Positions 1 through 8,041 of a stretch of 33,079 nucleotides of DNA are shown here, piece after piece. Position numbers and translations under genes: made by a program. Below the pieces are notes generated by a model. It did not search any database, had not been told where the DNA came from, and saw only the letters and a program-made list of their open reading frames with translations. Origin of the DNA: Stutzerimonas stutzeri. GTDB lineage: Bacteria > Pseudomonadota > Gammaproteobacteria > Pseudomonadales > Pseudomonadaceae. Every line of letters begins with the position of its first letter. Positions within the stretch are counted from its first letter, which is position 1. Location: positions 1 through 33,079 of the forward strand of contig NZ_JAMOIE010000055.1 of assembly GCF_024448935.1 (NCBI RefSeq), given 5' to 3'.

Positions 1-591
1 TGTGATACCACTACCGGCTAGTGGTAACACGGCAGCTACCTGACCAGCGTCACGCTGTATACATGCCAATCACCTTGCAGACATGCAAAACTCCGCCTAC
101 ATCCATATCTAGCGTGCCAGACAGCGGCGATCCCGATGAAGTCAGTGCGCTTGGTGAGCCAATGACCGATAACGGTAGAGCCTGATCTTGCTCAGCGCCC
201 CATTTCGGCAGCTTGCAGGAAAGCAACCATGCCTCAATTTACTCGTCACTCATGCCCCAAACAGACATACCGGTGGCTTTGATATTGGTCAAGGCTGCTG
301 GGTATAGCGTTTGGCTCAGTTCAATATCGACGAGTCTTGGTGCTAAGCGGCATCTAACGCATCTGAAGATGCGTTTACCAATGCGAACACGGATAAGCGA
401 TTTACTACTCAACTCCGACACGTGGATGTTCCATGGGGGGCATCAATGGAACGTTCGTGCGCCTTCGCGGGCGAAGCATGCACTACGGGGAATGGGCATC
501 AAGAGCACCGACGTCGCCTCCGGCTAAAACTTCAGCGTTACCGACAGTGCCCTCTGCCTCCTAGCTTATAACTGTCTTCGTCCTCTCTGAC
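1..591. other. No recognisable gene; stem-loop at the left edge
   Basis: Both strands were read in all frames. Only short open frames are present (the longest about 100 codons on plus, 60 on minus), and none shows a convincing ribosome binding site, domain or known family. The segment follows the 3' end of copB and probably belongs to the same island. It could be decayed mobile-element sequence, but I could not recognise any transposase. The only clear structure is the stem-loop at 2-30, listed separately. Confidence 0.5.
2..30. repeat. Inverted repeat / stem-loop
   Basis: Twelve bases (2-13, GTGATACCACTA) pair with 19-30 (TAGTGGTAACAC) with one mismatch, around a 5-base loop CCGGC. There is no T-run on either side, so it is not an obvious intrinsic terminator. 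It could be a transcription-end structure for a gene left of the window, or an end of a mobile element; context is cut off. Confidence 0.5.
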
Positions 592-1647
592 TCAAAACCA
601 TACCCGGATGCCAGCGACAAAGCGCGCCTCTGAAACATCCCCGTCCTCCTCACGCACCAGGTCTGCAGTGTTGCCATAGGAGCGGCTCCAGGAAACACCG
701 ATATAGGGCGCAAACTGCCGGACGATCTCATAGCGCAGACGCAAACCAAGTTCGGTATTGGCCAGCCCCGACCCTACGCCTCGTTCTGGATCGTTCTTGC
801 CATAGAAGTTCACCTCGGCTGTCGGCTGGAGAATCAGCCGGTTGGTAAGCAAAATGTCGTACTCACCCTCGAAGCGGGCTGCGGTCTGGCCATTCTCACC
901 AATAAATGCGGTAGCCTCTGCTTCGAAGTCATAGAGCGCCAGCCCCTGAATGCCAAACGCCGCCCACGTTTGAGGTGACTCCGGCTTAAAATCCTGGCGG
1001 ACGCCGGCAACCACATCCCACCAGGGTCCGATTGAGCGCCCATAAAGCAGCTGCAGTTCAGCATCCTCGGTAACGCCGTTGGTGCGCTCCCCCTCCGAGC
1101 GAAACCAGACCCGATTGATATCACCGCCCAGCCAGCCGGAGGCGTCCCAAGCCAAGGTGCTGCCTTCATCGGCATCCTGATATTCGAATCGATCAAGCAG
1201 AAAGAAGCTGTTGATGGCGCTGTCATGCACCTGATGGCCGGGCAGCGGCGGAAACGCCGCCTTCCGGTCGGCGTCCGTAAGAACCGGAATGGGCGTACGA
1301 CTGGTCGCTCTCGCAACGTCAGCGGAGCCATGGTTCATCTTGGAATGATCCATGGCGCTATGATCCATCTCACCCATTTGCCCTTGCATGGCGCCGTGAT
1401 CCATCTTGCTGTGATCAGCCGCAGGAGTCTGGTTCTGCGACGTTCGCACCCTGGTTGGCTGGCTATGATCCATGCCTCCCATTGCGCTCGGTGCAGAGCC
1501 ATGATTCATCTGGCTATGGTCCATGGGCATAGAGCCATGGACCATCGCGGAATGGTCCATTTCAGCAGCTGCGGTGAAACCACCGCTGAGGGCGCTCAGC
1601 GATACAGCCAGCGCTATGAACGAAGGACGCGTGATCCTAGTGGTCAT
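592..1647 (-). CDS. copB: CopB, outer-membrane copper resistance protein
   Basis: This is a 351-residue protein of the CopB/PcoB family, the outer-membrane member of periplasmic copper-resistance systems. It opens with a signal peptide (charged start, hydrophobic stretch, AAA before the mature start). Residues about 28-110 are a low-complexity Met/His region with repeats such as MDHSAM and MDHSQM that can bind copper. The rest (about 130-351) is a beta-barrel-type domain ending in a C-terminal Phe (RVWF), the usual outer-membrane assembly signal. The ATG at 1647 was chosen over a GTG at 1683 because it places the signal peptide at the N terminus and overlaps the preceding small gene by 11 bases, which suggests translational coupling. 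It is the last gene of the copA-small protein-copB run. The family is clear; direct copper binding is inferred from composition. Confidence 0.92.
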   Translation of the reverse strand: MTTRITRPSFIALAVSLSALSGGFTAAAEMDHSAMVHGSMPMDHSQMNHGSAPSAMGGMDHSQPTRVRTSQNQTPAADHSKMDHGAMQGQMGEMDHSAMDHSKMNHGSADVARATSRTPIPVLTDADRKAAFPPLPGHQVHDSAINSFFLLDRFEYQDADEGSTLAWDASGWLGGDINRVWFRSEGERTNGVTEDAELQLLYGRSIGPWWDVVAGVRQDFKPESPQTWAAFGIQGLALYDFEAEATAFIGENGQTAARFEGEYDILLTNRLILQPTAEVNFYGKNDPERGVGSGLANTELGLRLRYEIVRQFAPYIGVSWSRSYGNTADLVREEDGDVSEARFVAGIRVWF

Positions 1648-1945
1648 GGTTCGAACCTGCCTCGGCTTTGCCGCCATGCCCACCCATCATTTTTTTATGA
1701 TCCATCCCATCATGATTCATGGAACCGTGATCCATAGCGCCATGGTCCATTTGCTTCATCTGGGATGTCTTTTCTTGCGACGCAGGAGCCGCTTTGCCAC
1801 CAGCACCCTTGTGCGTTTCAGCCGAGTGCTGGGCATGCTCGTTGTGATCTTGATTTGCCATCGAGGTAGGGACGTACAAGGTGGCTATCAGGCTCAGCAC
1901 GGCGACACCACCAAACAGCGCTTTTCGTTTCAGCAAATTGCTCAT
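1637..1945 (-). CDS. Small exported Met/His-rich protein between copA and copB
   Basis: This is a 102-residue protein with an N-terminal hydrophobic signal or anchor segment (residues about 8-30, ending TSMANQ), then a hydrophilic His/Lys/Ala stretch. Its C-terminal half is dense in MDHG, MNHDGM and HKKMM motifs and ends in NHDH. The ATG at 1945 has a good ribosome binding site (GAGGAG, about 8 bases upstream). It starts 12 bases after the copA stop and its end overlaps the copB start, so the three genes are almost certainly co-transcribed. The Met/His motifs match those in the neighbouring CopA and CopB, so a periplasmic copper-binding or copper-handover role is plausible. I recognise no named family. 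It could have arisen from duplication of the CopB Met-rich leader. Confidence 0.75.
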   Translation of the reverse strand: MSNLLKRKALFGGVAVLSLIATLYVPTSMANQDHNEHAQHSAETHKGAGGKAAPASQEKTSQMKQMDHGAMDHGSMNHDGMDHKKMMGGHGGKAEAGSNHDH

Positions 1946-1957
1946 TGAATCTCTCCT

Positions 1958-3775
1958 CTACTCGTCCACACGAACTTCACGGAACATGCCCATTTCCATG
2001 TGAAGCAACAGGTGGCAGTGGTAAGCCCAACGCCCCAATGCATCGGCCGTCACGCGATAACTACGTTTCGAGCCCGGCGGGATGTCGATGGTGTGTTTGC
2101 GCACCAGAAAGTTGCCGTTCTCGTCTTCAAGATCACTCCACATGCCATGCAGGTGAATTGGGTGGGTCATCATCGTGTCGTTGACCAAAGTGATACGAAC
2201 ACGCTCGCCATACTTGAGTCGCAGCGGTTCAGCATCAGAGAACTTGATACCGTCGAACGACCAAGAAAACTTCTCCATGTGCCCGGTGAGGTGCAGTTCA
2301 ATGGTGCGGCTCGGATCGCGGCCGTCCGGATCGAGGAAGGTGCTGCGAAGATCAGAGTAAGTGAGGACTTGACGCCCGTTGTCACGCAGGCCGATTCCCG
2401 GGTCGCTCAGATTTGGCGCCGGCGTCATGGTCTGCATGTCAACTAAAGGGTTATTGGTTTCGGAAGCCGGGTGCGACTGCATCGTGCCATGGTCCATCCC
2501 CGCCATTTGGCTGTGATCCATACCGGACATGCTGCCATGGCTCATGCCTGCCATTTGGCTGTGGTCCATGCCTGCCATCTTGCTGTGATCCATACCGGCC
2601 ATAGAGGCCATCCCGCTCTGCATAGAGCCATGCTCCATGCCATCCATGCTGCCGTGATCCATGCCCATGTCGGCCATTGAGATAAGCGGACGAGGGTCGA
2701 CCTCTGGGACAGGCGCGCTCAGCCCTTCGCGAACCGCCAAGGTGCCCCTGGAATAGCCGGTACGATCCATGGATTGCGCGAAGATGGTGTAAGCCTGCTC
2801 GTTTTCGGGTTCGACGATGACGTCGTAGGTTTCGGCCACGGCGATGCGGAACTCATCGACACTGACCGGTTTGACGTACTGCCCATCAGCCGCAACCACC
2901 GTCATCTTCAGACCAGGAATACGGACATCGAAGTAGGTCATGGCTGCAGCATTAATGAAACGCAGTCGAATTTTTTCGCCCGGCTTGAAGATGCCCGTCC
3001 AGTTGCCGTCCGGCGCCTGGCCGTTCATGAGGTAGGTGTATGTGTAGCCACTGACGTCGGCAAGATCCGTAGGGCTCATCTTCATCTCGGCCCACATCTT
3101 GCGGTCGGCAATAGCAGCGGACCATCCCATCTCGCTCACGTCATCAATGAAGTCACCGACGGTGCGTTTGTGATAGTTGTAATAGTCCGATTGCTTCTTC
3201 AACTTTGCCAGGACCCGATCCGGATTCTCGTCGGTCCAGTCGCTCAACAGCACCACGTAGTCACGATCGTAGCTGAAAGGTTCGGGATCTTTCGCATCGA
3301 TCACCAAGGCACCATAAACTCCGGCCTGTTCTTGGAGGCCCGAATGGCTGTGGTACCAATAGGTACCATTCTGGTTGACATCAAATTTGTACTCGTACAT
3401 GCCGTCCGGAGCGATGCCATGGAAGCTCAAGCCAGGCACACCGTCCATGTTGGCCGGCAGGATAATGCCGTGCCAGTGAATGGACGTATCCTCCTGCAAA
3501 CGATTGCGAACCCGAAGAGTGACTGTATCTCCTTCCCGCCAGCGCAGGATCGGCCCTGGAAGTGAACCATTGATAGTCATTGCGGTGCGGGCCGCACCCG
3601 TTATGTTTACTGGAACCTCACCAATGAACAGATCAAAGTCGTTACCGGTCAGCACGTTAGCTTGTCCTGGGCTAGTGACCGCCCAAACCGGCACGCGCCA
3701 CATGCCCAAGCCACCAAGTATTCCAGTTGCGGCTAACCCTTTGATGAAGGTCCGCCTTGTGGGTTTTCTATGCAT
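1958..3775 (-). CDS. copA: CopA, periplasmic multicopper oxidase (copper resistance)
   Basis: This is a 605-residue multicopper oxidase of the CopA/PcoA type, which acts in the periplasm by oxidising Cu(I) and binding copper. A Tat signal is clear: TRRTFIKG followed by a hydrophobic run to VWA (about 32). The trinuclear and type 1 copper ligands are visible: HWH at 100-102, HSH at 142-144, then HPIHLHG and HCHLLLHMEMGMF near the C terminus. Residues about 365-435 are a Met/His-rich insert with MDHSQMAGM-type repeats, typical of this family. The length is normal. The ATG at 3775 is the only start that keeps the Tat motif at the N terminus. It heads a run with the small Met/His protein and copB. 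It is unrelated to the P-type ATPase (8042-10363), which is also often called CopA. Confidence 0.95.
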   Translation of the reverse strand: MHRKPTRRTFIKGLAATGILGGLGMWRVPVWAVTSPGQANVLTGNDFDLFIGEVPVNITGAARTAMTINGSLPGPILRWREGDTVTLRVRNRLQEDTSIHWHGIILPANMDGVPGLSFHGIAPDGMYEYKFDVNQNGTYWYHSHSGLQEQAGVYGALVIDAKDPEPFSYDRDYVVLLSDWTDENPDRVLAKLKKQSDYYNYHKRTVGDFIDDVSEMGWSAAIADRKMWAEMKMSPTDLADVSGYTYTYLMNGQAPDGNWTGIFKPGEKIRLRFINAAAMTYFDVRIPGLKMTVVAADGQYVKPVSVDEFRIAVAETYDVIVEPENEQAYTIFAQSMDRTGYSRGTLAVREGLSAPVPEVDPRPLISMADMGMDHGSMDGMEHGSMQSGMASMAGMDHSKMAGMDHSQMAGMSHGSMSGMDHSQMAGMDHGTMQSHPASETNNPLVDMQTMTPAPNLSDPGIGLRDNGRQVLTYSDLRSTFLDPDGRDPSRTIELHLTGHMEKFSWSFDGIKFSDAEPLRLKYGERVRITLVNDTMMTHPIHLHGMWSDLEDENGNFLVRKHTIDIPPGSKRSYRVTADALGRWAYHCHLLLHMEMGMFREVRVDE

Positions 3776-3918
3776 ATTTCTTCATCCAATTATTAGATGA
3801 GCTGGTAGTTTTAATCCAGCTTCGGGCTTGTGGCGCCCTGATGAATATTTAAAGCACGCAGTAACTCAAAAAACTTGCTGATCAGTCCTGATAAGCGAAC
3901 TTACAAGATAACAACCAT

Positions 3919-3939
3919 GCCCCACTCATTAAGCGGGGC
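3919..3939 (-). terminator. Possible terminator or attenuator after the cupredoxin gene
   Basis: Read on the minus strand, GCCCCGCTT pairs with GAGTGGGGC around a 3-base loop, using two G-U wobbles. It fits the minus strand better than the plus. The tract that follows is only moderately T-rich, so termination may be partial, leaving some read-through from the cupredoxin gene into copA. It lies in the 184-base gap between the two genes. Confidence 0.4.
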
Positions 3940-3959
3940 AGTACTTTTACGTTAGGCGC

Positions 3960-4484
3960 TTAACGTATCTCTACCTTGCCGACCATTCCCGCTTGATAGT
4001 GTCCCGGAATATTGCAAGCAAACTCCAGATTCTTTGTTTTCGAGAACGTCCAGATCAACTCTTCGCGGGCGCCGGGTTCGATCAGAACACTGTTCGGATC
4101 GTCGTGTGTCATCCCGCCATCCATTTCACCCGCCATATGACTCATGTCATGAGCACCTGTCGGGGTAAGCATGCCGCTGCGAAACATCGCAATCATTTCC
4201 TGCTCGTGCGCGGCATGGGTGTCCGAGTAGCCGAGGTTGAATTCATGCAGCAGGGCTCCGTCGTTATGCAACACGAAACGGACCGTCTCACCCGCCTTGA
4301 CTTCAATCGTCTCAAGCGCAAAGACGTTATCGCTCATTCGTACCTCAATGGTGCGATCCACCGCCTGCGCGTCGCCCGGCTGTCCAAAGTCGAGCGCATG
4401 ACTATGGCCAGGGGCGGCCATTGCAGCAGTCGTGCTGAAAACCAAACCCAGTGCGGAAAAAAGGGAAAGAGAATAAATTTTCAT
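3960..4484 (-). CDS. copI: Periplasmic cupredoxin-like copper-resistance protein (CopI type)
   Basis: This is a 174-residue exported protein with one cupredoxin domain. The signal peptide covers about residues 1-23 (MKIYSL to AMAA). The type 1 copper ligands are His80 (LLHEF), Cys157, His162 and Met167 (CNIPGHYQAGM), a complete set. Between the first His and the Cys is a Met/His-rich insert (HDMSHMAGEMDGGM) that suggests an extra copper site. This layout matches the CopI cupredoxins found in copper-resistance loci, which protect the periplasm; the symbol is assigned on that resemblance. The ATG at 4484 was preferred to an upstream in-frame TTG (4502) because it directly begins the signal peptide. 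A perfect CopR-like box lies at 4561-4574, 77 bases upstream of the start. Confidence 0.85.
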   Translation of the reverse strand: MKIYSLSLFSALGLVFSTTAAMAAPGHSHALDFGQPGDAQAVDRTIEVRMSDNVFALETIEVKAGETVRFVLHNDGALLHEFNLGYSDTHAAHEQEMIAMFRSGMLTPTGAHDMSHMAGEMDGGMTHDDPNSVLIEPGAREELIWTFSKTKNLEFACNIPGHYQAGMVGKVEIR

Positions 4485-4560
4485 TGGCTGGAGCTCATTC
4501 AAGTGATTGAGGAGTACCCAAGAGTAGGACGGCTGACCTGCCGGCTGGCTTACCCTGAAA

Positions 4561-4574
4561 TTACATTTGTGTAA
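4561..4574. promoter_or_regulatory. CopR-like box 1, upstream of the cupredoxin gene
   Basis: TTACA-TTTG-TGTAA is a perfect 5+5 inverted repeat with a 4-base centre. The same pattern recurs at 4772, 6959 and 7943 in this window, each time in an intergenic region of a copper gene. It resembles the cop box described for CopR in Pseudomonas. It probably controls the minus-strand cupredoxin gene. Confidence 0.75.
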
Positions 4575-4610
4575 CGTTCGGCCCGCCTCTTTAGCAAAAG
4601 GCGCAAGCAG

Positions 4611-4633
4611 AAAAAAAGGCGCCCGAAGGCGCC
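4611..4633 (-). terminator. Strong intrinsic terminator on the minus strand, no gene upstream
   Basis: On the minus strand the sequence reads GGCGCC-TTCG-GGCGCC followed by seven T. This is a textbook stem with a UUCG tetraloop and a T-run. No annotated minus-strand gene lies upstream of it before the plus-strand copR begins at 4849. It may end a short non-coding transcript from the copR promoter region, or insulate the cupredoxin promoter. Confidence 0.8.
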
Positions 4634-4771
4634 GTGAAGGCCAAGGAGCAATGAGGAGGGCCTAAAAAATCTACTCGCCATAACGCCGTGCGGAGCCACA
4701 CCGGATCGTGAGCACAACCGATACCCTGCAAACTCTAAACGCCCTGTTCTGTCGGCAACCTGAAGCGGGCG

Positions 4772-4785
4772 TTACATTTTTGTAA
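4772..4785. promoter_or_regulatory. CopR-like box 2, upstream of copR
   Basis: TTACA-TTTT-TGTAA is a perfect inverted repeat ending 63 bases before the copR ATG. This suggests autoregulation of copRS. Together with box 1 and the terminator at 4611-4633 it accounts for most of the 364-base copI-copR gap. Confidence 0.75.
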
Positions 4786-4848
4786 GCTTCTGGTTGAGGG
4801 CACTAATTGCCTGCACACTCAGGCTGTCGAGTTTCGGAGTCTGTACGC

Positions 4849-5526
4849 ATGAAATTACTGGTAGCTGAAGACGAACCCAAAACCGGGGCGTATCTGCAAC
4901 AAGGCCTGACTGAAGCCGGATTCACTGTTGACCGGGTCATGACCGGGACAGATGCGCTTCAGTACGCGTTGAGTGAAACCTATGACCTGCTGATTCTGGA
5001 CGTGATGATGCCCGGGCTGGATGGGTGGGAGGTGCTGCGCATGGTCAGGGCAGCCGGGAAAGACATGCCGGTGTTGTTCCTGACCGCCCGTGATGGCGTG
5101 GAAGACCGCGTCAAAGGCCTTGAGCTGGGCGCGGACGACTACCTGATCAAGCCGTTCGCTTTCTCCGAGCTTCTGGCAAGGGTCAGGACCTTGCTTCGCA
5201 GGGGCAATGGCTCCCCTACCCAGACCACCCTGAAAATTGCTGATCTCGAAGTGGACCTGCTGAAACGCCGCGCCATCCGTGCCGGCAAGCGGATCGACCT
5301 GACCGCCAAGGAATTTGCACTGCTGGAATTGCTGATGCGCCGGCGCGGCGAGGTGCTGCCGAAATCCCTGATTGCCTCTCAGGTATGGGATATGAACTTC
5401 GACAGCGACACCAATGTCATCGAGGTCGCGGTGCGCCGTGTGCGCGCAAAAATAGACGACGACTTCGAGCCCAAGCTGATTCAGACCGTGCGCGGCATGG
5501 GCTATATGATGGATGCGCCGGAATGA
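4849..5526 (+). CDS. copR: CopR, copper-responsive response regulator
   Basis: This is a 225-residue OmpR-family response regulator. The receiver domain spans about residues 1-115, with acidic residues at the start (AEDEP), phospho-acceptor Asp51 (LILDVMMPG) and the conserved Lys in LIKPFAF. The winged-helix DNA-binding domain follows (about 125-222, with [14 protein letters not shown] and RGMGYM). The ATG at 4849 has GGAG nine bases upstream; an earlier in-frame TTG at 4807 would add a tail without homology. Its stop overlaps the copS start (ATGA). The system is called CopR rather than another OmpR member because it sits among copper genes with repeated TTACA-N4-TGTAA boxes. The family is certain; the copper specificity is inferred from context. 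Confidence 0.93.
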   Translation: MKLLVAEDEPKTGAYLQQGLTEAGFTVDRVMTGTDALQYALSETYDLLILDVMMPGLDGWEVLRMVRAAGKDMPVLFLTARDGVEDRVKGLELGADDYLIKPFAFSELLARVRTLLRRGNGSPTQTTLKIADLEVDLLKRRAIRAGKRIDLTAKEFALLELLMRRRGEVLPKSLIASQVWDMNFDSDTNVIEVAVRRVRAKIDDDFEPKLIQTVRGMGYMMDAPE

Positions 5527-6929
5527 GCGTGCGCCACCTTTCGCTGACCGCCCGCATGAGCCTGATGTTCATGTCAGTAGTGGTGGTGGTTCTGACGATG
5601 GCCGGCCTGAGTTTCAACGTGCTCAGCCAGCACCACTTCGAAGTGCTGGATCGACAGGCCCTGGTCGAGAAGCTCGAATCGACCCGACACATCCTTAATA
5701 ACGCACGCAGCGACGCAAGCCTCACCGAGGAACTGCCGCAGTTACGAGCGCTGCTCGGTGCCCATCATGATCTGGCGGCGACCATCCTGAGCGGTGATGG
5801 CAGGGTGCTTTTTTCCGATCCCAAGGCAGCCGATGTCCCGGAAAGCTTCAGGCATGCGGAAGAGCAAAGCATGTGGGAATGGCAGAATGCAGGACACCTG
5901 TATCGAGGGATGACTGCGCAAATTTCCGTGGCAGACAAGTCCGAACCCCTCACAGCTCTGTTGATTCTCGATGTCACGAGCCATGCGCACTTCTTCGAGA
6001 CCTTGCAGCGATGGTTCATTGCCGGGCTAGTAATCAGCGCCCTGATCAGTGCCGCTCTAGGCTGGGTCGTTGTTCGAAGCGGGTTAAGACCTCTTCGGCA
6101 AGTGACCCACCTCGCAACATCAATGTCAGCCCGGTCGTTACAGGAGCGAATTCCGCTAGAGCCAGTACCACTAGAGCTGCAGCAGCTCGTTCTGTCCTTC
6201 AATGCGATGCTGGGCCGCCTGGAAGATGCCTTCGTACGGCTGTCCAATTTCTCGGCTGACATCGCCCATGAACTGCGAACCCCTGTCAGCAATCTGATGA
6301 CCCACACCGAGGTAGTGCTCACCCGAAAGCGGGACCTTGATGCTTACGAGGAGAACCTCTACTCCAATCTGGAAGAGCTGAAGCGGATGTCACGCATGAT
6401 TGACGACATGCTCTTCCTGGCAAAATCCGACAACGGATTGATAGTCCCCGAACAGGGCTCAGTCGAACTTTCCAATCTGACTTCAAAGCTTCTTGAGTAT
6501 TACTACCTGCTGGCCGAAGAGCGCGGCATACGCCTCTCAGCTTCAGGCAGAGGCGAGATACTGGGAGACAAGTTGATGCTCAATAGAGCCCTCTCCAACT
6601 TGCTATCCAACGCACTGCGTTATACCCCGACCGGGGAAAGCATCTCGGTAACGATTAGCGGGACGGAAGAGACGGTCACCCTCAGCGTCGAAAATCCTGG
6701 TGGGACGATCAAGCCAGAACACCTGGACAAACTTTTCCATCGATTCTATCGGGTCGATCCAGCGCGGCGCGAGGGCAGCCCAAGCAATGCCGGCCTCGGC
6801 TTGGCAATCACAAAATCCATCGTTGAGGCCCATAAAGGCACAATCTGGTGTACCTCGAAAGATGACGTGACTGGCTTCCATATGCAATTCCCGGCTAAAC
6901 CGTATAGCAGCAAAGAAAAACATATTTAA
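5523..6929 (+). CDS. copS: CopS, heavy-metal sensor histidine kinase
   Basis: This is a 468-residue membrane histidine kinase of the CusS/CopS heavy-metal sensor type. Transmembrane segment 1 is at about residues 14-36, a periplasmic sensor at 37-162, transmembrane segment 2 at 164-186, and HAMP at about 187-240. The HisKA domain has His249 ([13 protein letters not shown]). The ATPase domain shows the N box ([11 protein letters not shown]) and a G box (AGLGLAI). The start overlaps the copR stop by four bases, so the two are translationally coupled. The periplasmic part should sense copper ions and drive CopR phosphorylation. Confidence 0.93.
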   Translation: MSVRHLSLTARMSLMFMSVVVVVLTMAGLSFNVLSQHHFEVLDRQALVEKLESTRHILNNARSDASLTEELPQLRALLGAHHDLAATILSGDGRVLFSDPKAADVPESFRHAEEQSMWEWQNAGHLYRGMTAQISVADKSEPLTALLILDVTSHAHFFETLQRWFIAGLVISALISAALGWVVVRSGLRPLRQVTHLATSMSARSLQERIPLEPVPLELQQLVLSFNAMLGRLEDAFVRLSNFSADIAHELRTPVSNLMTHTEVVLTRKRDLDAYEENLYSNLEELKRMSRMIDDMLFLAKSDNGLIVPEQGSVELSNLTSKLLEYYYLLAEERGIRLSASGRGEILGDKLMLNRALSNLLSNALRYTPTGESISVTISGTEETVTLSVENPGGTIKPEHLDKLFHRFYRVDPARREGSPSNAGLGLAITKSIVEAHKGTIWCTSKDDVTGFHMQFPAKPYSSKEKHI

Positions 6930-6958
6930 TATCAGATAGCTGCAGCGCACGAACAACC

Positions 6959-6972
6959 TTACAACATTGTAA
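6959..6972. promoter_or_regulatory. CopR-like box 3, upstream of the Cys-rich storage protein
   Basis: TTACA-ACAT-TGTAA is a perfect inverted repeat in the 154-base gap between copS and the Cys-rich gene, ending 111 bases before that gene's ATG. It suggests an independent copper-inducible promoter for the storage protein rather than only read-through from copRS. Confidence 0.7.
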
Positions 6973-7083
6973 TGTAACTCATCGAAACAGACGGACTCCA
7001 GACCGGTCTATCGAGTGGGCTTGGCTGATGAAAGCCTCTGCCCGCTTAAGGCTCAAAACTAATCATGAAGTTCTGGAGGATAT

Positions 7084-7413
7084 ATGGACAACAAAATGTT
7101 TTATAACTGCATCCAAGCTTGCTCTAACTGCGCCCTTGTGTGTGAAAGCTGCGCATCTGCTTGCCTACGCGAAGAGAACGTCCGAGCCATGGCACGCTGC
7201 ATTGAACTCGACAGAGATTGCGCTGACGTGTGCGCTCTGGCAGCCAGACTTATGAGTCGCCAGAGCCAGCTATCCAAAGAATTATGCGCACTGTGTGCAA
7301 AGATCTGCCGGGCCTGCGGCGAAGAGTGCGCCAAGCATCAGATGGATCATTGCCAGGAATGCGCAAAGGCTTGCATGAAGTGTGCTGAAGAATGTGAACG
7401 CATGGCTGCGTAG
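7084..7413 (+). CDS. csp3: Cys-rich four-helix copper-storage protein (Csp3/DUF326 type)
   Basis: This is a 109-residue protein with 19 cysteines, mostly in CxxC, CxxxC and CxxxxxxC spacings along predicted helices (for example CIQACSNCALVC and CQECAKACMKC). This is the pattern of the DUF326/Csp family, whose four-helix bundles hold many Cu(I) ions in their cores. There is no signal peptide, so it should be the cytosolic Csp3 type. The ATG at 7084 has a strong ribosome binding site (GGAGGA). A CopR-like box lies upstream at 6959-6972, so it is probably copper-induced. The symbol follows the family name and is not proven for this protein. The composition and motif spacing make the family assignment firm. 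Confidence 0.85.
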   Translation: MDNKMFYNCIQACSNCALVCESCASACLREENVRAMARCIELDRDCADVCALAARLMSRQSQLSKELCALCAKICRACGEECAKHQMDHCQECAKACMKCAEECERMAA

Positions 7414-7420
7414 TCGAACT

Positions 7421-7464
7421 TGCTGCCTTTGCCAGGGCAATCTCAAGCCTTGGCAAAGACAGCA
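7421..7464. terminator. Large hairpin between convergent genes
   Basis: TGCTGCCTTTGCCA (7421-7434) pairs with TGGCAAAGACAGCA (7451-7464) with one mismatch, and the inner GGC/GCC pair extends it. It sits between the convergent Cys-rich gene and the 7481-7783 gene. Neither side has a long T-run, so it may act as a weak bidirectional terminator or RNA-stabilising hairpin. Confidence 0.5.
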
Positions 7465-7480
7465 ATTAGCCCTTAAAAAA

Positions 7481-7783
7481 TCAGCCGTTATTGATGCCAA
7501 CCGGCACGCCTCGGTATTCTACAGTATGAATGACGCCATCGGGGGTGCGAATCTTTATTTCATATGGCCGTACACGACCATCAGAGCGACCCATAACTCT
7601 CTTGCCCTTATAATCCACGCTTAAAACCTTACCATCCTTAAGAAGTTTATTTAGAACCTGCTTGCCATCAGCCGCCGAATAATCATGTCGCATCTGCGAT
7701 TCATGGCCACCTTCAGTCGCCATCGCCAAAGAGGCAGCCATAGTTAGAGCGAGAACAGTGAGCGTTTTTTGCAGGCCTTTCAT
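7481..7783 (-). CDS. Small exported protein of unknown function in the copper cluster
   Basis: This is a 100-residue protein with a clear signal peptide (residues 1-22, MKGLQKTLTVL to AMA). The mature part is short and basic and contains no cysteine; KQVLNKLL is followed by beta-rich segments (KVLSVDYKGKRV, YEIKIRTPDG, HTVEYRG). The fold may resemble small PepSY-like or DUF2790-like periplasmic proteins of pseudomonads, but I cannot assign a family. The ATG at 7783 has a strong ribosome binding site (GGAGGT). It is divergent from the P-type ATPase and shares with it an intergenic region holding one perfect and one near CopR-like box, so copper induction is likely. Confidence 0.75.
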   Translation of the reverse strand: MKGLQKTLTVLALTMAASLAMATEGGHESQMRHDYSAADGKQVLNKLLKDGKVLSVDYKGKRVMGRSDGRVRPYEIKIRTPDGVIHTVEYRGVPVGINNG

Positions 7784-7853
7784 GATTAATACCTCCGGGT
7801 AGTTGATGCCTATAGCTTAAAGGCATCACCCTTACGGCATGCTGATTCGATTA

Positions 7854-7867
7854 TTACAACTTAGTAA
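7854..7867. promoter_or_regulatory. Imperfect CopR-like box 4
   Basis: TTACA-ACTT-AGTAA matches the TTACA-N4-TGTAA pattern with one mismatch in the right arm. It lies 71 bases upstream of the minus-strand exported-protein gene and on the far side from the ATPase, so it could serve the former. Confidence 0.4.
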
Positions 7868-7942
7868 GTTAACTAATTATTTATATAGGGCCATATGCTG
7901 GCGGCATGCACGGATACCCGAGAGCGAAAACCCGCCACAGGC

Positions 7943-7956
7943 TTACAGAAATGTAA
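7943..7956. promoter_or_regulatory. CopR-like box 5, upstream of the copper ATPase
   Basis: TTACA-GAAA-TGTAA is a perfect inverted repeat ending 85 bases before the ATPase start. It suggests CopR control of the efflux ATPase, which in many pseudomonads is instead under CueR. Confidence 0.7.
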
Positions 7957-8041
7957 TGCTTGGGTCAGGCCAATGTCAGCCGTTCGCGGGTACTCTATAT
8001 AAAATATCTCCGAGTGCGCGCAGGGTTTAACAGGAGCGGTA

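Noticed and set aside
213..527. Open frame of 104 codons on plus, with an opposite 60-codon frame
   Set aside because: No ribosome binding site, no recognisable domain, and overlapping frames on both strands; not supported as a gene.
1225..1948. Long plus-strand frames over copB and the small Met/His gene
   Set aside because: They are antisense readings of the repetitive Met/His codons (CATGGTCCAT-type repeats); the minus-strand proteins have signal peptides and family matches.
2774..3565. 263-codon plus-strand frame inside copA
   Set aside because: Antisense to a multicopper oxidase with all copper ligands conserved; no start signal.
3901..3914. Possible CopR-like box TTACA-AGAT-AACAA before copA
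   Set aside because: The right arm matches only three of five positions, so it is too weak to call.
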